A DNA stretch of 60,040 nucleotides from an uncultured Lachnospiraceae bacterium. Lineage in GTDB: Bacteria; Bacillota; Clostridia; Lachnospirales; Lachnospiraceae. Below, piece by piece: positions 8,627 through 17,194 of this stretch (position 1 is the stretch's first letter; each line of letters opens with the position of its first letter). Where the stretch lies: assembly GCA_944381405.1 (NCBI GenBank), contig CALWLA010000013.1, positions 1 to 60,040 of the forward strand, read 5' to 3'. Both the position numbers and the translations under genes were made by a program. The notes under the pieces were generated by a model. It saw nothing but the letters and a program-made list of their open reading frames with translations, was not told where the DNA came from and did no database searches.

Positions 8627-8655
8627 ATTATATGCAATCCGGATTCCGATGTCAA
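8627..8655 (-). promoter_or_regulatory. Consensus sigma-A promoter of rplM-rpsI
   Basis: TTGACA (8650-8655) and TATAAT (8627-8632) separated by exactly 17 nt on the minus strand, a perfect match to the housekeeping consensus. The -35 overlaps the stop codon of the diguanylate cyclase gene. Confidence 0.9.
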
Positions 8656-9821
8656 CCGTTTTTCTCCGGTTCTTTTCTTTTTTCCGGTCTTTTTTCGGAC
8701 CTTTGCCGGTAGGGGCAGATGTTGTAAAAGCGTTTTCCGCTGCGCTTTGCCACATACATGGCGGAATCCGCCAGCCGGATCAGCTCTTCCAGCTCCACCT
8801 CCGCCATAGCCGCATAGGCGGCTCCGATGGAAACGCTGAGTTTTTTTCCGCAACACGCAAGAATAGCCTGCTGCAGCCGGTCTCCCAGCTCCTCCAGCTT
8901 CCTTTTCAGGAACGCCTCCCTGGGCGATTGCCGCAGCTTCATCAGCACCACGAACTCGTCTCCGCCATAGCGCCCCACCAGGTCCTCCTTGCGGAAGCTG
9001 GCCAGCAGCGTTTCTCCGATGGCCGTCAGCACCCTGTCTCCCATTTCGTGTCCCAGGGTGTCGTTCAGCTGCTTGAAGTGATCCACGTCCATGAACAGCA
9101 GCACGCAGCAGGTGTCGGGATTGGAGGCCTCGATGTATCTCTGGCTTTCCTCCAGGAAAAAGGACTTGGTGCATACCCCGGAAAGAGCGTCCCGCTGGCT
9201 CTGCTGCTTATAGTAGCCTGACAGCCGGTAAAGCCTCAGGCGGAAGGTATTCAGCAGATTCAGAAGTCCCGTGGAAAATACCAGCGCAAAAATGGACAGC
9301 AGCATGTCCATGGCTGCGAAATAGGGCTTTTTCGTCTCAAAGGCGAGAAATACGAACAAACACTCCGCAGCCATCAGCAGGATGAGCTGATAGATCCCCC
9401 GCAGGAAAAACAGCGTGGGCATCACCACCGCCAGCAATGGGAAGAACTGGGCCGGGCGGCCGTCGCTTCCCAGGGTGTCGATCATGATGCAGGGCAGGAT
9501 CACCATCAGCTGAAACAAGAAACACAAGGGCTCCGTATAGCCGTGCCCGGGCCTTGCCTGCTTTCTGTTCACGCCGTAAAAGACCAGCATCACAAAACAG
9601 AGGGGCACAAAGGCAAAATGATAGGGCGTAGGCTCCCACCTATGGAGCACCAGGGGCGTGATCAGATAGATCAGCAGGAAGATCACCGGCGTGGTGATAC
9701 AGGCGCCCTTCAGCACCGCAAAATTTTCCTCATCGATCTCCCCTTTGTGGGTCTGAAAAAACTGTTGTCTTCTTTTTCTTTCGAGCTTCAGCCGTTCCAT
9801 GAGGGCTGCGATTTTTTCCAT
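8652..9821 (-). CDS. Membrane-bound diguanylate cyclase (GGDEF)
   Basis: A 389-residue protein. About 165 residues (40-200) form roughly five hydrophobic segments that anchor it in the membrane. A C-terminal GGDEF domain follows with the intact catalytic motif GGDEF at 286-290. An RxxD inhibitory site (RKED, 277-280) lies five residues upstream, so the enzyme should make cyclic di-GMP and be feedback-inhibited by it. The last 20 residues are highly charged. The ATG at 9821 has GGGAG 8 nt upstream. It begins 10 nt after the hybrid kinase stop and is probably the last gene of the signalling operon. It ends inside the rplM promoter. Confidence 0.93.
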   Translation of the reverse strand: MEKIAALMERLKLERKRRQQFFQTHKGEIDEENFAVLKGACITTPVIFLLIYLITPLVLHRWEPTPYHFAFVPLCFVMLVFYGVNRKQARPGHGYTEPLCFLFQLMVILPCIMIDTLGSDGRPAQFFPLLAVVMPTLFFLRGIYQLILLMAAECLFVFLAFETKKPYFAAMDMLLSIFALVFSTGLLNLLNTFRLRLYRLSGYYKQQSQRDALSGVCTKSFFLEESQRYIEASNPDTCCVLLFMDVDHFKQLNDTLGHEMGDRVLTAIGETLLASFRKEDLVGRYGGDEFVVLMKLRQSPREAFLKRKLEELGDRLQQAILACCGKKLSVSIGAAYAAMAEVELEELIRLADSAMYVAKRSGKRFYNICPYRQRSEKRPEKRKEPEKNG

Positions 9822-9831
9822 ATGCCGCTCC

Positions 9832-12027
9832 CTATCCTCTGCCCTTTGCCAGGTATCTGTTCAGCATGGATACCATCTCCCGGAAATCGATGGGCTTCAG
9901 GATGTGATCGTTCATGCCTGCTGCCTGTTGGGCAGCCAGGTCCTCCGTAAAGGCGTTTGCCGTCACCGCGATGATGGGGATCCTTCCGCTGTCGGCCCTT
10001 CTGAGCCCCCGGATGCGGCGGCTGGCCTCACAGCCGTCCATCACCGGCATCTGCATGTCCATCAGAATCATGTCGAAATACCCCTCTTCCGAATCCCGGA
10101 AGAGCTCCAGGGCCTCCTTGCCGTTCCAGGCCCTTGTCACCCTGGCTCCGAGGGAGCTCAAAAGCTCCTCTGCGATCTCCATGTTGATCTCGTTATCCTC
10201 TGCCAGAAGGATCCGGGCTCCCTCCAGCAGATTTTCTTTCTCAGGGGCGCTCTCTGCCGCCGGAGCGGTGTCCGGCTGCTCCGGCTCTGCCGCATTTTCC
10301 TCTGCAGGCTGCAGCAGAAGGCCGATCCGAAAACAGGTCCCCTTGTCGATCTCGCTTTCCACCTGGATATCTCCGTTCATGTAGTTCACCAGGCTGTTGA
10401 CGATGGGCATCCCCAGACCGGTTCCCAGGCTGTTGCGGCTGATGAACCGGTTTTCCTGATAATAGGGCTCAAAGAGATGGGGCAGGAACTCCTGGCTCAT
10501 GCCGATACCCGTATCCTCCACCTGCAGCAGATAGTGGATCCCGTCGCCGGAAACGGTGCTGCCAAGCTGCACCCGGATAGCATCTCCCTTGCGGGTGAAC
10601 TTCACCGCATTGGACACCAGATTGTTGACGATCTGAACGATCCTGTCCGGATCTCCCAGCACCGGCTGACTGTCCTCCTGGATATCCGCTTCAAAGGTTT
10701 TTCCCTGGGATGCAGCCTGCAGCCGGAAGGGTTCCAGGGCCTGTCTGATACAGCTGCTCATCCGGAAGGCCCGTTCGTTGAAACGCATCCGGCCCTGCTC
10801 CGCCTTGGACATGTCCAGGATATCGTTGATCAGCATCAGAAGCTGCTTTCCGGAATACTCGATCTTGTTGAGATAATCCCCAAGCTTTTCCGGATCGGAA
10901 AGCTTTCCTCTGGCCAGCTCCGTCATCCCCAGGATCGCATTGAGGGGCGTCCGCATATCGTGGGACATGCTGTTGAAAAAGCTCTGTCTGGCCTTCATGT
11001 TCTGATCGGAGATCTCCAGGGCGTCCCGGAGCATCTGCCGCTCCCGCAGCTGCTTCTGTTTTTCCTCGTTCACCTCCCGAAAGCACAGAAGCACCTCGTC
11101 CTTGTCCAGGGACTCGTCAAAACGGAGGCTGACGTTGACCCATCTGTATTCTCCGTCGAAGTTTCTGCGGAAATCTCCGCCGAAATCCCGGATCCTGTTT
11201 TGGATCAGCCGTTTGATATTCTCGATGGAAAAGCTGTCGCAGAACTCCTGGAAAGCGCTTTCCTCGATCACCTCTCCGCTGATCCGCAAAAAGTCCTCGT
11301 AATTGCCGCTTTCCGGCATCCGGCTGCGGACGTAGCTGGAGCCCCGCACCTGCTCATAGGTGCCGTCGGCATAATTCACCCGGTAAAGCCCGTAATAGGT
11401 GTTGCCCAGCGCCCGGACGGTGGAATGCAGCCGTTCGTTGCTGGCCTGCTGCCGCATGCTGCGGTGGATGGTCACCACATTGCCCACCAGGAACATAAAG
11501 GCGATGAAGGAAAAGATATAAATGTAGGTCCGCAGGCTCCGGAGGAGCTCCGAATAAGGAGCCGTGATGATGGAATAGGAGCCGTCCAGGGTCTTTACAA
11601 AGTAAACGCCCCGCTTTTTCCCCTCCAGATCCAGTATATAATCGTCGTATGCCCGGAAGCCGCCGGCGTCGATCTTTTCCGTCAGCCGCCGGACATAGTC
11701 CGCAAGCTCCTCCGGTTCCGCCGTGCTTTCCGTGCTGTAAAACAGGAGGGTCCCATCCTTTCCCCAGAGGAAATAGGAATAGCCGCCGATCATATCCTCC
11801 ACATAAAAGGAGGACCGGTCAAGATGTTCTCCCTGCTCGTATTCCGAGGCGTAGACTCCTGCCAGCGCCGTGGCGCTGACATAGCCATACCTAAGCAGGG
11901 CATGATACAGGATCGCCACCGCGATGATCAGTGCCGCCACCGCCATGACCATGGTCACAAGGTTGAGCCAGTAGGCGGCCCAGAATTTCCTGATTCCCGG
12001 CCAGCGGCCCTTAGACCCCTTCTTCAT
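9832..12027 (-). CDS. Hybrid sensor histidine kinase with receiver domain
   Basis: A 731-residue membrane kinase. Hydrophobic segments at about 22-43 and 168-187 flank an extracytoplasmic sensor region. A PAS-like region (about 210-320) and a short coiled linker follow. The HisKA domain has His357 in SMSHDMRTPL. The HATPase domain has N-box NNLVSNAVKF, DTGIGM (505-510) and GTGLGM (535-540). An acidic Pro/Ala linker (575-600) leads to a receiver domain with Asp657 in LMDMQMP. Phosphate should pass His357 to Asp657 and then to the separate HPt protein encoded just upstream. The start overlaps the HPt gene by 17 nt, indicating coupling. Confidence 0.92.
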   Translation of the reverse strand: MKKGSKGRWPGIRKFWAAYWLNLVTMVMAVAALIIAVAILYHALLRYGYVSATALAGVYASEYEQGEHLDRSSFYVEDMIGGYSYFLWGKDGTLLFYSTESTAEPEELADYVRRLTEKIDAGGFRAYDDYILDLEGKKRGVYFVKTLDGSYSIITAPYSELLRSLRTYIYIFSFIAFMFLVGNVVTIHRSMRQQASNERLHSTVRALGNTYYGLYRVNYADGTYEQVRGSSYVRSRMPESGNYEDFLRISGEVIEESAFQEFCDSFSIENIKRLIQNRIRDFGGDFRRNFDGEYRWVNVSLRFDESLDKDEVLLCFREVNEEKQKQLRERQMLRDALEISDQNMKARQSFFNSMSHDMRTPLNAILGMTELARGKLSDPEKLGDYLNKIEYSGKQLLMLINDILDMSKAEQGRMRFNERAFRMSSCIRQALEPFRLQAASQGKTFEADIQEDSQPVLGDPDRIVQIVNNLVSNAVKFTRKGDAIRVQLGSTVSGDGIHYLLQVEDTGIGMSQEFLPHLFEPYYQENRFISRNSLGTGLGMPIVNSLVNYMNGDIQVESEIDKGTCFRIGLLLQPAEENAAEPEQPDTAPAAESAPEKENLLEGARILLAEDNEINMEIAEELLSSLGARVTRAWNGKEALELFRDSEEGYFDMILMDMQMPVMDGCEASRRIRGLRRADSGRIPIIAVTANAFTEDLAAQQAAGMNDHILKPIDFREMVSMLNRYLAKGRG

Positions 12028-12376
12028 ACGCCCTGATCGCCTCCAAAAGCCTCTGATAAAGGGGCTCCGCCTCCTGCATCAGCTCCCTGGCCTCCTGCAG
12101 GCTTCCCGCCCGCAAAAGCTCCACCTGCCTTGAAAAAAGCGCAAAAAGCGCCTTTGCAGAGAGATTGCCGAAGACGCCCTTTAAGGTATGGGAGCAGGCA
12201 AAGGCCTTTTCCTGATCTTCTGCCGCAAAGGCGGCCTTCAGCCCTTCAAAATTCTCATCCGAAAGCAGCTTTTCCAAAAGCCTCTGCAAAAGCTTTTCAT
12301 TGCCCATCAGCCGGTCCAGGGCTTCCTGCACATCGATGCCCCCGGCTGAAAGCTTATCCATCCTGCTCTGTTCCAT
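12011..12376 (-). CDS. Histidine phosphotransfer (HPt) protein
   Basis: A 121-residue, mostly helical protein. The conserved HPt motif HTLKG places the phosphorylatable histidine at residue 63, followed by the usual hydrophobic helix. It should shuttle phosphate between the receiver of the neighbouring hybrid kinase and the receiver of the HD-GYP regulator. The ATG at 12376 has GGGAG 7 nt upstream. It overlaps the regulator gene by 23 nt and the kinase gene by 17 nt, so the three are tightly coupled. Confidence 0.9.
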   Translation of the reverse strand: MEQSRMDKLSAGGIDVQEALDRLMGNEKLLQRLLEKLLSDENFEGLKAAFAAEDQEKAFACSHTLKGVFGNLSAKALFALFSRQVELLRAGSLQEARELMQEAEPLYQRLLEAIRAYEEGV

Positions 12377-13463
12377 GGACTTCTCCCTCCCTCTGATTTT
12401 TATAGAAACTCCTCAGCTTCGGCTCCGCCTCCCGGAAGGCTGCCAGGAGTCTTGGGCCAAAGCTGCCGCACTCGCCGGTTTCGATCATCCGGGCCGCCTC
12501 CTCAAAGCTATAGGCCCGTTTATAGACTCTTTCGCTCACCAGAGCGTCGTATACGTCTGCAAGGGACACCGCCTGTACCCATACGGGGATCTCATCCCCT
12601 TTCAGTCCGTCGGGATAACCACGGCCGTCAAAGCGTTCGTGGTGATGCCTTGCGATCTCATAGGCATACCGGAAGGACTCGTGGTCCCGCATCTGGGGGA
12701 TGCTCTGGAGGAATTCCGCGCCCCGCACCGTATGGGTCTTCATGATCTCGAATTCCTCCGCCGTCAGCTTGCCGGGCTTGTTGAGGATGGCGTCCGGAAT
12801 GGCGATCTTCCCCACATCGTGCATGATGGCGGCGGTGGCGATCACCTCGATGGTCTCATAGGAGATTCCGACGCCCAGCTCCGTATCCAACAGCAGGCAT
12901 TTTGTGATGTCATGGATGCGCCGTACATGATTGCCGGATTCCAGAGAACGGAACTCCACCGCCGTGGACAGGGCTTCGATCATACCCATGTTCAGCTCGA
13001 TGATGCGCCTTGCCTGGGCGTCGATCTGCTCCTGCTGCTCCTCCACCCGCAGGCGGAGCCGTTTTCTCGCCCGGAAGAGCTCGATCACCGATTCCACTCT
13101 CCGGCGCACGATATAAGGCACCACCGGCTTCTGGATGGTGTCCATCACCCCCAGATGATAGGCATGGCTCAGCACAGAGGTGTCCGTTTCCGCCGTGATC
13201 AGGAATACCGGGATCCCACCGTTCCAGCCCAGGTTCCGGATCCTCTCCAGAAAGGCCATGCCGTCCATCACCGGCATCATCACGTCCAGCAGGATGGCGC
13301 AGATATCCTTCGCGTTGGGAAGCAGCAGGCTGATGGCCTCCTGCCCGTTCTCCGCCTCCAGGATCCGGTAGGAATCGGAAAAGATATTTGCCAGCACCAT
13401 CCGGTTGATGTCGTTGTCGTCCACGATCAGGATCGTATTGGGAAGCTTCGTCTGCTCCAGCAT
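12354..13463 (-). CDS. Response regulator with HD-GYP phosphodiesterase domain
   Basis: A 369-residue two-domain protein. The receiver domain (about 8-125) has Asp15-Asp16 and phospho-acceptor Asp60 in LLDVMMP. A helical linker follows. The HD-GYP domain has IMHDVGKIAIPD and HHERFDGRGYPDGL, the signature of cyclic di-GMP phosphodiesterases. The ATG at 13463 (MLEQTK) is preferred to one 18 nt upstream because AGGAGG sits 8 nt before it. It is the first gene of a four-gene signalling set (regulator, HPt, hybrid kinase, GGDEF cyclase), so both synthesis and breakdown of c-di-GMP lie in one operon (inference). Confidence 0.92.
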   Translation of the reverse strand: MLEQTKLPNTILIVDDNDINRMVLANIFSDSYRILEAENGQEAISLLLPNAKDICAILLDVMMPVMDGMAFLERIRNLGWNGGIPVFLITAETDTSVLSHAYHLGVMDTIQKPVVPYIVRRRVESVIELFRARKRLRLRVEEQQEQIDAQARRIIELNMGMIEALSTAVEFRSLESGNHVRRIHDITKCLLLDTELGVGISYETIEVIATAAIMHDVGKIAIPDAILNKPGKLTAEEFEIMKTHTVRGAEFLQSIPQMRDHESFRYAYEIARHHHERFDGRGYPDGLKGDEIPVWVQAVSLADVYDALVSERVYKRAYSFEEAARMIETGECGSFGPRLLAAFREAEPKLRSFYKNQREGEVHGTEQDG

Positions 13464-13491
13464 TTTCCGCACCTCCTCCATTGCCTTATGC

Positions 13492-14352
13492 TTATACTTT
13501 ATAATCCAGCTTCACAAGGGTCAGTCCCTTGGCCTCTGCCGTAGGACCTGCCAACTGGCGGTCCTTCCCCAGCAGGATCTCCCGCACATGGGCAGGCTCA
13601 TAAAGGCCTGTTCCCACCCGCAGCAGGGTGCCTGCGATGATCCGCACCATGTTGTAAAGGAAACCGCTGCCGCTGATCTTCAGGGTCATCATGCCGTAGT
13701 AGCCTCTGTGGGCGTTTTCATCCGCCTGCATCCCTTCCTCCAGGGAGCCCTCCGGCGTCGCCGGGGTCCCGTAGGTTTCTCCTGCCCGGTAATATCTGCG
13801 GCTGTGCTCCACGAGGATGGTGATGTCGTAGATCTCCCGCACCGCGGAGCCTCCCTCCCGGAGCACCTGGGAATCCGGATTGGCAAAGCTGGTAAAATCA
13901 TGCTCTCCGATGAGATACTCCGCCGCCGCCCGCATGTCCCCGAGGCTCAGGGGATAGTAGCAGTGATGGGTATAAAGCCGCGTCATGGGATTTGCGATGC
14001 GTTCATTGTAGATTCTGTATTCGTAGGTCTTGGAGCAGTCCGCCTTTCTGGGATGCCAGGAAAGGGGGCATTCCTCGGACTTCATGATCCGGATATCCAG
14101 AGGCAACCGCTGGTTCAGGGCATAGGCAAACTTCTCTGCCGGCATCCCTGCCTCCGTGTCAAATACCGCCACGTTTCCCAAAGCGTGGACGCCGGAATCC
14201 GTGCGGCTGGCGCCGATGACGGCGATCTGCTCCGACAAAAGCTCTGAGGCGGCCCGGTTCAGCTGCTCCTCGATGGTCATGCTATTGGGCTGGTACTGCC
14301 AGCCGCTGTAATTTGTTCCGTCATAGGCGACGGTCAGTCTGATTCTTCTCAC
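13492..14352 (-). CDS. truA: tRNA pseudouridine(38-40) synthase
   Basis: A 286-residue TruA. The N-terminus reads RLTVAYDGTNYSGWQ and the catalytic aspartate is Asp52 in ASRTDSGVHA. GFLYNMVRIIAGTLL near the C-terminus is also diagnostic. It modifies U38-40 in the tRNA anticodon arm. The GTG at 14352 was chosen because AGGAAG lies 9 nt upstream and the family starts here, although the frame stays open 49 codons further. It is longer than the usual 245-260 residues because of about 30 extra residues (near 195-230) before the C-terminal strand. It lies 19 nt after ecfA2, the usual ecf-truA linkage. Confidence 0.95.
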   Translation of the reverse strand: MRRIRLTVAYDGTNYSGWQYQPNSMTIEEQLNRAASELLSEQIAVIGASRTDSGVHALGNVAVFDTEAGMPAEKFAYALNQRLPLDIRIMKSEECPLSWHPRKADCSKTYEYRIYNERIANPMTRLYTHHCYYPLSLGDMRAAAEYLIGEHDFTSFANPDSQVLREGGSAVREIYDITILVEHSRRYYRAGETYGTPATPEGSLEEGMQADENAHRGYYGMMTLKISGSGFLYNMVRIIAGTLLRVGTGLYEPAHVREILLGKDRQLAGPTAEAKGLTLVKLDYKV

Positions 14353-14371
14353 CTTTGTTCGCTTCCTGTTC

Positions 14372-15304
14372 TTATTTTCCTGTAGCCGCCGAAGATTCGC
14401 CGAGGCCCCGGCCTGCTTCCGTCCCGCTGTCCGCGCCTGCCGCCAAGGGGCCTCCCTGAGACCAGTACAGGGAAAGGATCTCCTCCCTGGCCTCCTCAAT
14501 GGTCCCGATGCTGGGATCCACGTCGATGCCCTCGTCCCGCAGTTCCTGCATCAGATAGGTGATCTGGGGCGCGGAAAGGCCCATTTTTTCCAGCTCCCGG
14601 AAATACCGGAATACCCGCCTGGGCGTATCGAAATACTGCAGGTTTCCCTCGTTCAGCACCATGATCCGGTCCGCATAGCGGGCCACATCCTCCATGCTGT
14701 GGGATACCAGGATGATGGTGGTATGCCGTCTTTTGTGCAGGTCGGAGACCGTCTCCAAAAGCTCGTCCCTGCCCTTGGGGTCAAGGCCTGCCGTGGGCTC
14801 ATCCAGAATGAGCACCTGAGGTCCCATGGCCAGCACCCCCGCGATGGCTGCCCGGCGCTTCTGTCCGCCGGAAAGCTCAAAGGGACTGCGGGCATAAAAC
14901 TCCGGCTGAAGGCCGGAAAGCTCCAGGGCCTCCCGGGCCCGCTCCTCTGCCTCCTGTTCTGAAAGCCCCATGTTTTTCGGGCCGTATTTCACGTCTGCCA
15001 GAACCGTTTCCTCAAACAGCTGATATTCCGGATACTGGAACACCAGCCCCACCTGGCCCCGCAGCTTCCGCAGGTCATAGCCCTGGGCAAAGATGTCTTC
15101 TCCGTTAAAGTACACGGTGCCGGAGCTGGGCCGCATAAGCCCGTTCAGATGCTGGATCAGGGTGGATTTGCCGGAGCCCGTGTGGCCGATGAGGCCGATG
15201 AACTCCCCGTCCTGTATCTCAAAGCTGATATCCCGCAGGGCATAGGATTCCATCACCGTTCCCTGCTGATAGATATGGGTCAGTTTTTCGCAGCGGATAC
15301 TCAA
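14372..15304 (-). CDS. ecfA2: Energy-coupling factor transporter ATPase EcfA2
   Basis: A 310-residue ABC ATPase. Walker A GHTGSGKST is at 40-48, the Q-loop FQYPEYQLFEETV follows, LSGGQ is at 144-148, Walker B ends in LDEP at 167-170 and the switch histidine lies in SHSMEDV. The FQYPEYQLFEET block is characteristic of the EcfA2 subunit. With EcfA1 and EcfT it powers uptake of vitamins by several S-components encoded elsewhere. The start is TTG at 15304 with AGGAGG 7 nt upstream. The last 25 residues are a Gly/Ala-rich tail unlike the family core. It follows ecfT rather than ecfA1. Confidence 0.95.
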   Translation of the reverse strand: MSIRCEKLTHIYQQGTVMESYALRDISFEIQDGEFIGLIGHTGSGKSTLIQHLNGLMRPSSGTVYFNGEDIFAQGYDLRKLRGQVGLVFQYPEYQLFEETVLADVKYGPKNMGLSEQEAEERAREALELSGLQPEFYARSPFELSGGQKRRAAIAGVLAMGPQVLILDEPTAGLDPKGRDELLETVSDLHKRRHTTIILVSHSMEDVARYADRIMVLNEGNLQYFDTPRRVFRYFRELEKMGLSAPQITYLMQELRDEGIDVDPSIGTIEEAREEILSLYWSQGGPLAAGADSGTEAGRGLGESSAATGK

Positions 15305-15353
15305 GCCTGCGCCTCCTTATCATCCCGTTCCTCTGATGGTCCGGTCCTGCGCC

Positions 15354-16157
15354 TTAAAAGGGCAGGAACCGGCTGGCTGCCATCAGGGCAAAATAAACCG
15401 CCATCAAAAGATAAGCGTTTTTGTCTCGTTTCTCATAGTGCAGGGGCTTCATTTTCGTCCTGCCTGCGCCGCCGTGGTAGCAGCGGGCCTCCATGGCCAT
15501 GGCCAGATCCGCGGCCCGGCGGAAGGCGGAAAGGAACAGCGGCACCAGAAGCGGCACCATGGCCTTGGCCTTCTGAATCAGATTTCCGCTTTCAAAGTCC
15601 GCTCCCCTGGCGGTCTGGGCCTTCATGATCTTGTCCGTTTCCTCTATGAGGATCGGGATAAACCGCAGGGCGATGGACATCATCATGGCGATCTCATGCA
15701 CCGGTACGGAAAACCGGTTCAGAAACCCCAGTCCCTTTTCCAAACCGTCCGTCAGCTGGTTTGGCGTCGTAGTCAGTGTCATCAGGGAGGATGCCAGCAC
15801 AAGGTAAATGAGCCTGACGCCCATAAATACCGCAAGGGAGATGCCCTCCCAGGTGATCTGCAGAAAGCCGATGCGGAAAATTGGCGTCCCCGTGGTCAGA
15901 AACAGGTTGAAGGACACGGAGATCACCAGCAGGATCATGATGGCCTTCAGGCCCTTTGTGATGAAGCGAAAGGGCACCCGGCTCAGCCGGATCAGGCCAA
16001 AGAGCACCCCGGTGGCCAGAAGGTAAGCCGGAAGCTTTGAGGTCACAAAAAGAGAGATCAGAAAAACCATGGTCCCTGCAAGCTTCACTCTCGGATCCAG
16101 CCGGTGTATCACCGAATCCACCGGATAATATTGTCCTATGGTAATGTCTCTCAGCAT
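15354..16157 (-). CDS. ecfT: Energy-coupling factor transporter transmembrane protein EcfT
   Basis: A 267-residue integral membrane protein with an N-terminal DSVIHRLDPRVK block typical of EcfT, followed by several hydrophobic segments. In the coupling region the ARGADFESG motif (about residue 190) binds the ATPase pair. It forms the scaffold between EcfA1/EcfA2 and the substrate-binding S-components. It lies 18 nt after ecfA1 and 49 nt before ecfA2. The common order is ecfA1-ecfA2-ecfT, so the membrane gene has changed place here. Confidence 0.95.
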   Translation of the reverse strand: MLRDITIGQYYPVDSVIHRLDPRVKLAGTMVFLISLFVTSKLPAYLLATGVLFGLIRLSRVPFRFITKGLKAIMILLVISVSFNLFLTTGTPIFRIGFLQITWEGISLAVFMGVRLIYLVLASSLMTLTTTPNQLTDGLEKGLGFLNRFSVPVHEIAMMMSIALRFIPILIEETDKIMKAQTARGADFESGNLIQKAKAMVPLLVPLFLSAFRRAADLAMAMEARCYHGGAGRTKMKPLHYEKRDKNAYLLMAVYFALMAASRFLPF

Positions 16158-16175
16158 GTCTGCGCTTTTTTCTCC

Positions 16176-17072
16176 TTACCGCGTCCTTTTTGCGTATGTG
16201 TTCCCCTCATGTCCCGAGGCTCTCAGCAGGGGACAGAGCTCCTTCACCAGCTCTTCTCTGGTAAGGATTCCCTGGGAAATAGGCATACCGGCCTTCCTGA
16301 GCTCATAGGCCAGCTCCGTCACCTGGGGCACGCAGAGAGAAAGAGCCTTGAGCTCCTCCACCCTGGAAAAGATCTCCCTGGGGGTACCGTCCATCACCGG
16401 ACGCCCCTGGTCCATGACGATGATCCGGTCTGCCTCCACCGCCTCCTCCATATAGTGGGTGATGTGGACGATGGTGATGCCCTCCCTGCGGTTCAGCTCA
16501 TGGACCGTGCGCATCACGTCCTTTCTGCCGTTGGGATCCAGCATGGCGGTAGGCTCATCCAGCACGATGCAGGCAGGCTTCATGGCCATGACCCCCGCGA
16601 TGGCTACCCGCTGCTTCTGGCCGCCGGAAAGGCGGTTGGGCGATTTCAGGCGATAGGCCAGCATCCCCACTGCGGAAAGGGAAGCCTCTACTCTCCGCCA
16701 GATCTCCTCTGTGGGGACTCCGATGTTTTCCGGGCCGAAGCCCACGTCCTCCTCCACCACATTGGCGATGATCTGGTTGTCCGGATTCTGGAACACCATG
16801 CCTGCGGTCTCCCGGATCTGCAGGAGCTTATCCTCCTGCCGGGTATCCATCCCCGCCACCAGCACCGTTCCCTCCCTGGGAATGTTCAGCCCGTTCAAAA
16901 GCTTCGCAAAGGTGGATTTTCCGGAACCGTTATGCCCCAGAACGCACACGAAGCTGCCCTTTTCGATGCTCAGGCTGAGATCTGAAAGGGCATGGCTCAC
17001 TTCCTCGATATTATCGTTTTCATCCCTGCGCACATAATCGAAGAAAACGTGCGCGGCGTCAATGATCTTCAT
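16176..17072 (-). CDS. ecfA1: Energy-coupling factor transporter ATPase EcfA1
   Basis: A 298-residue ABC ATPase. Walker [10 protein letters not shown] is at 46-54, the FQNPDNQI Q-loop is characteristic of EcfA1, and [22 protein letters not shown] and the HITHYMEE switch follow. The ATG at 17072 is where the family starts; the frame extends 77 codons upstream without homology. No convincing ribosome site precedes it, and the ATG is only 9 nt after a -10 hexamer, so the message may be leaderless. It is the first gene of the ecfA1-ecfT-ecfA2-truA operon. Confidence 0.95.
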   Translation of the reverse strand: MKIIDAAHVFFDYVRRDENDNIEEVSHALSDLSLSIEKGSFVCVLGHNGSGKSTFAKLLNGLNIPREGTVLVAGMDTRQEDKLLQIRETAGMVFQNPDNQIIANVVEEDVGFGPENIGVPTEEIWRRVEASLSAVGMLAYRLKSPNRLSGGQKQRVAIAGVMAMKPACIVLDEPTAMLDPNGRKDVMRTVHELNRREGITIVHITHYMEEAVEADRIIVMDQGRPVMDGTPREIFSRVEELKALSLCVPQVTELAYELRKAGMPISQGILTREELVKELCPLLRASGHEGNTYAKRTR

Positions 17073-17081
17073 AGCGTTCTT

Positions 17082-17111
17082 AGTATACCCCGCCGGCCCT
17101 GTAAATGTCAA
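17082..17111 (-). promoter_or_regulatory. Promoter of ecfA1, placed for a leaderless or near-leaderless mRNA
   Basis: TTGACA (17106-17111) and TATACT (17082-17087) with an 18-nt spacer on the minus strand. The ecfA1 ATG begins 10 nt after the -10, where a transcript would normally start. Confidence 0.75.
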
Positions 17112-17149
17112 AAAGAAAAGCGCTTTTCTCCTGATGTAAAAGCGCTTTT
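17111..17149 (-). terminator. Terminator of the secreted repeat protein gene
   Basis: Two copies of the self-complementary AAAAGCGCTTTT (17116-17127 and 17138-17149) pair as a perfect 12-bp stem around a 10-nt loop. On the minus strand CTTTTTG follows. The T-run merges with the -35 of ecfA1. Confidence 0.85.
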
Positions 17150-17194
17150 CTGCAGTTTGTGTCTGTCTTTCCCCTGTGTTGGGGGATGGAGGCT

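Noticed and set aside
9799-12036. A 745-codon open frame on the plus strand opposite the hybrid kinase
   Set aside because: It is an antisense shadow in GC-rich DNA: no family resemblance, no ribosome site, while the minus strand encodes a complete histidine kinase.
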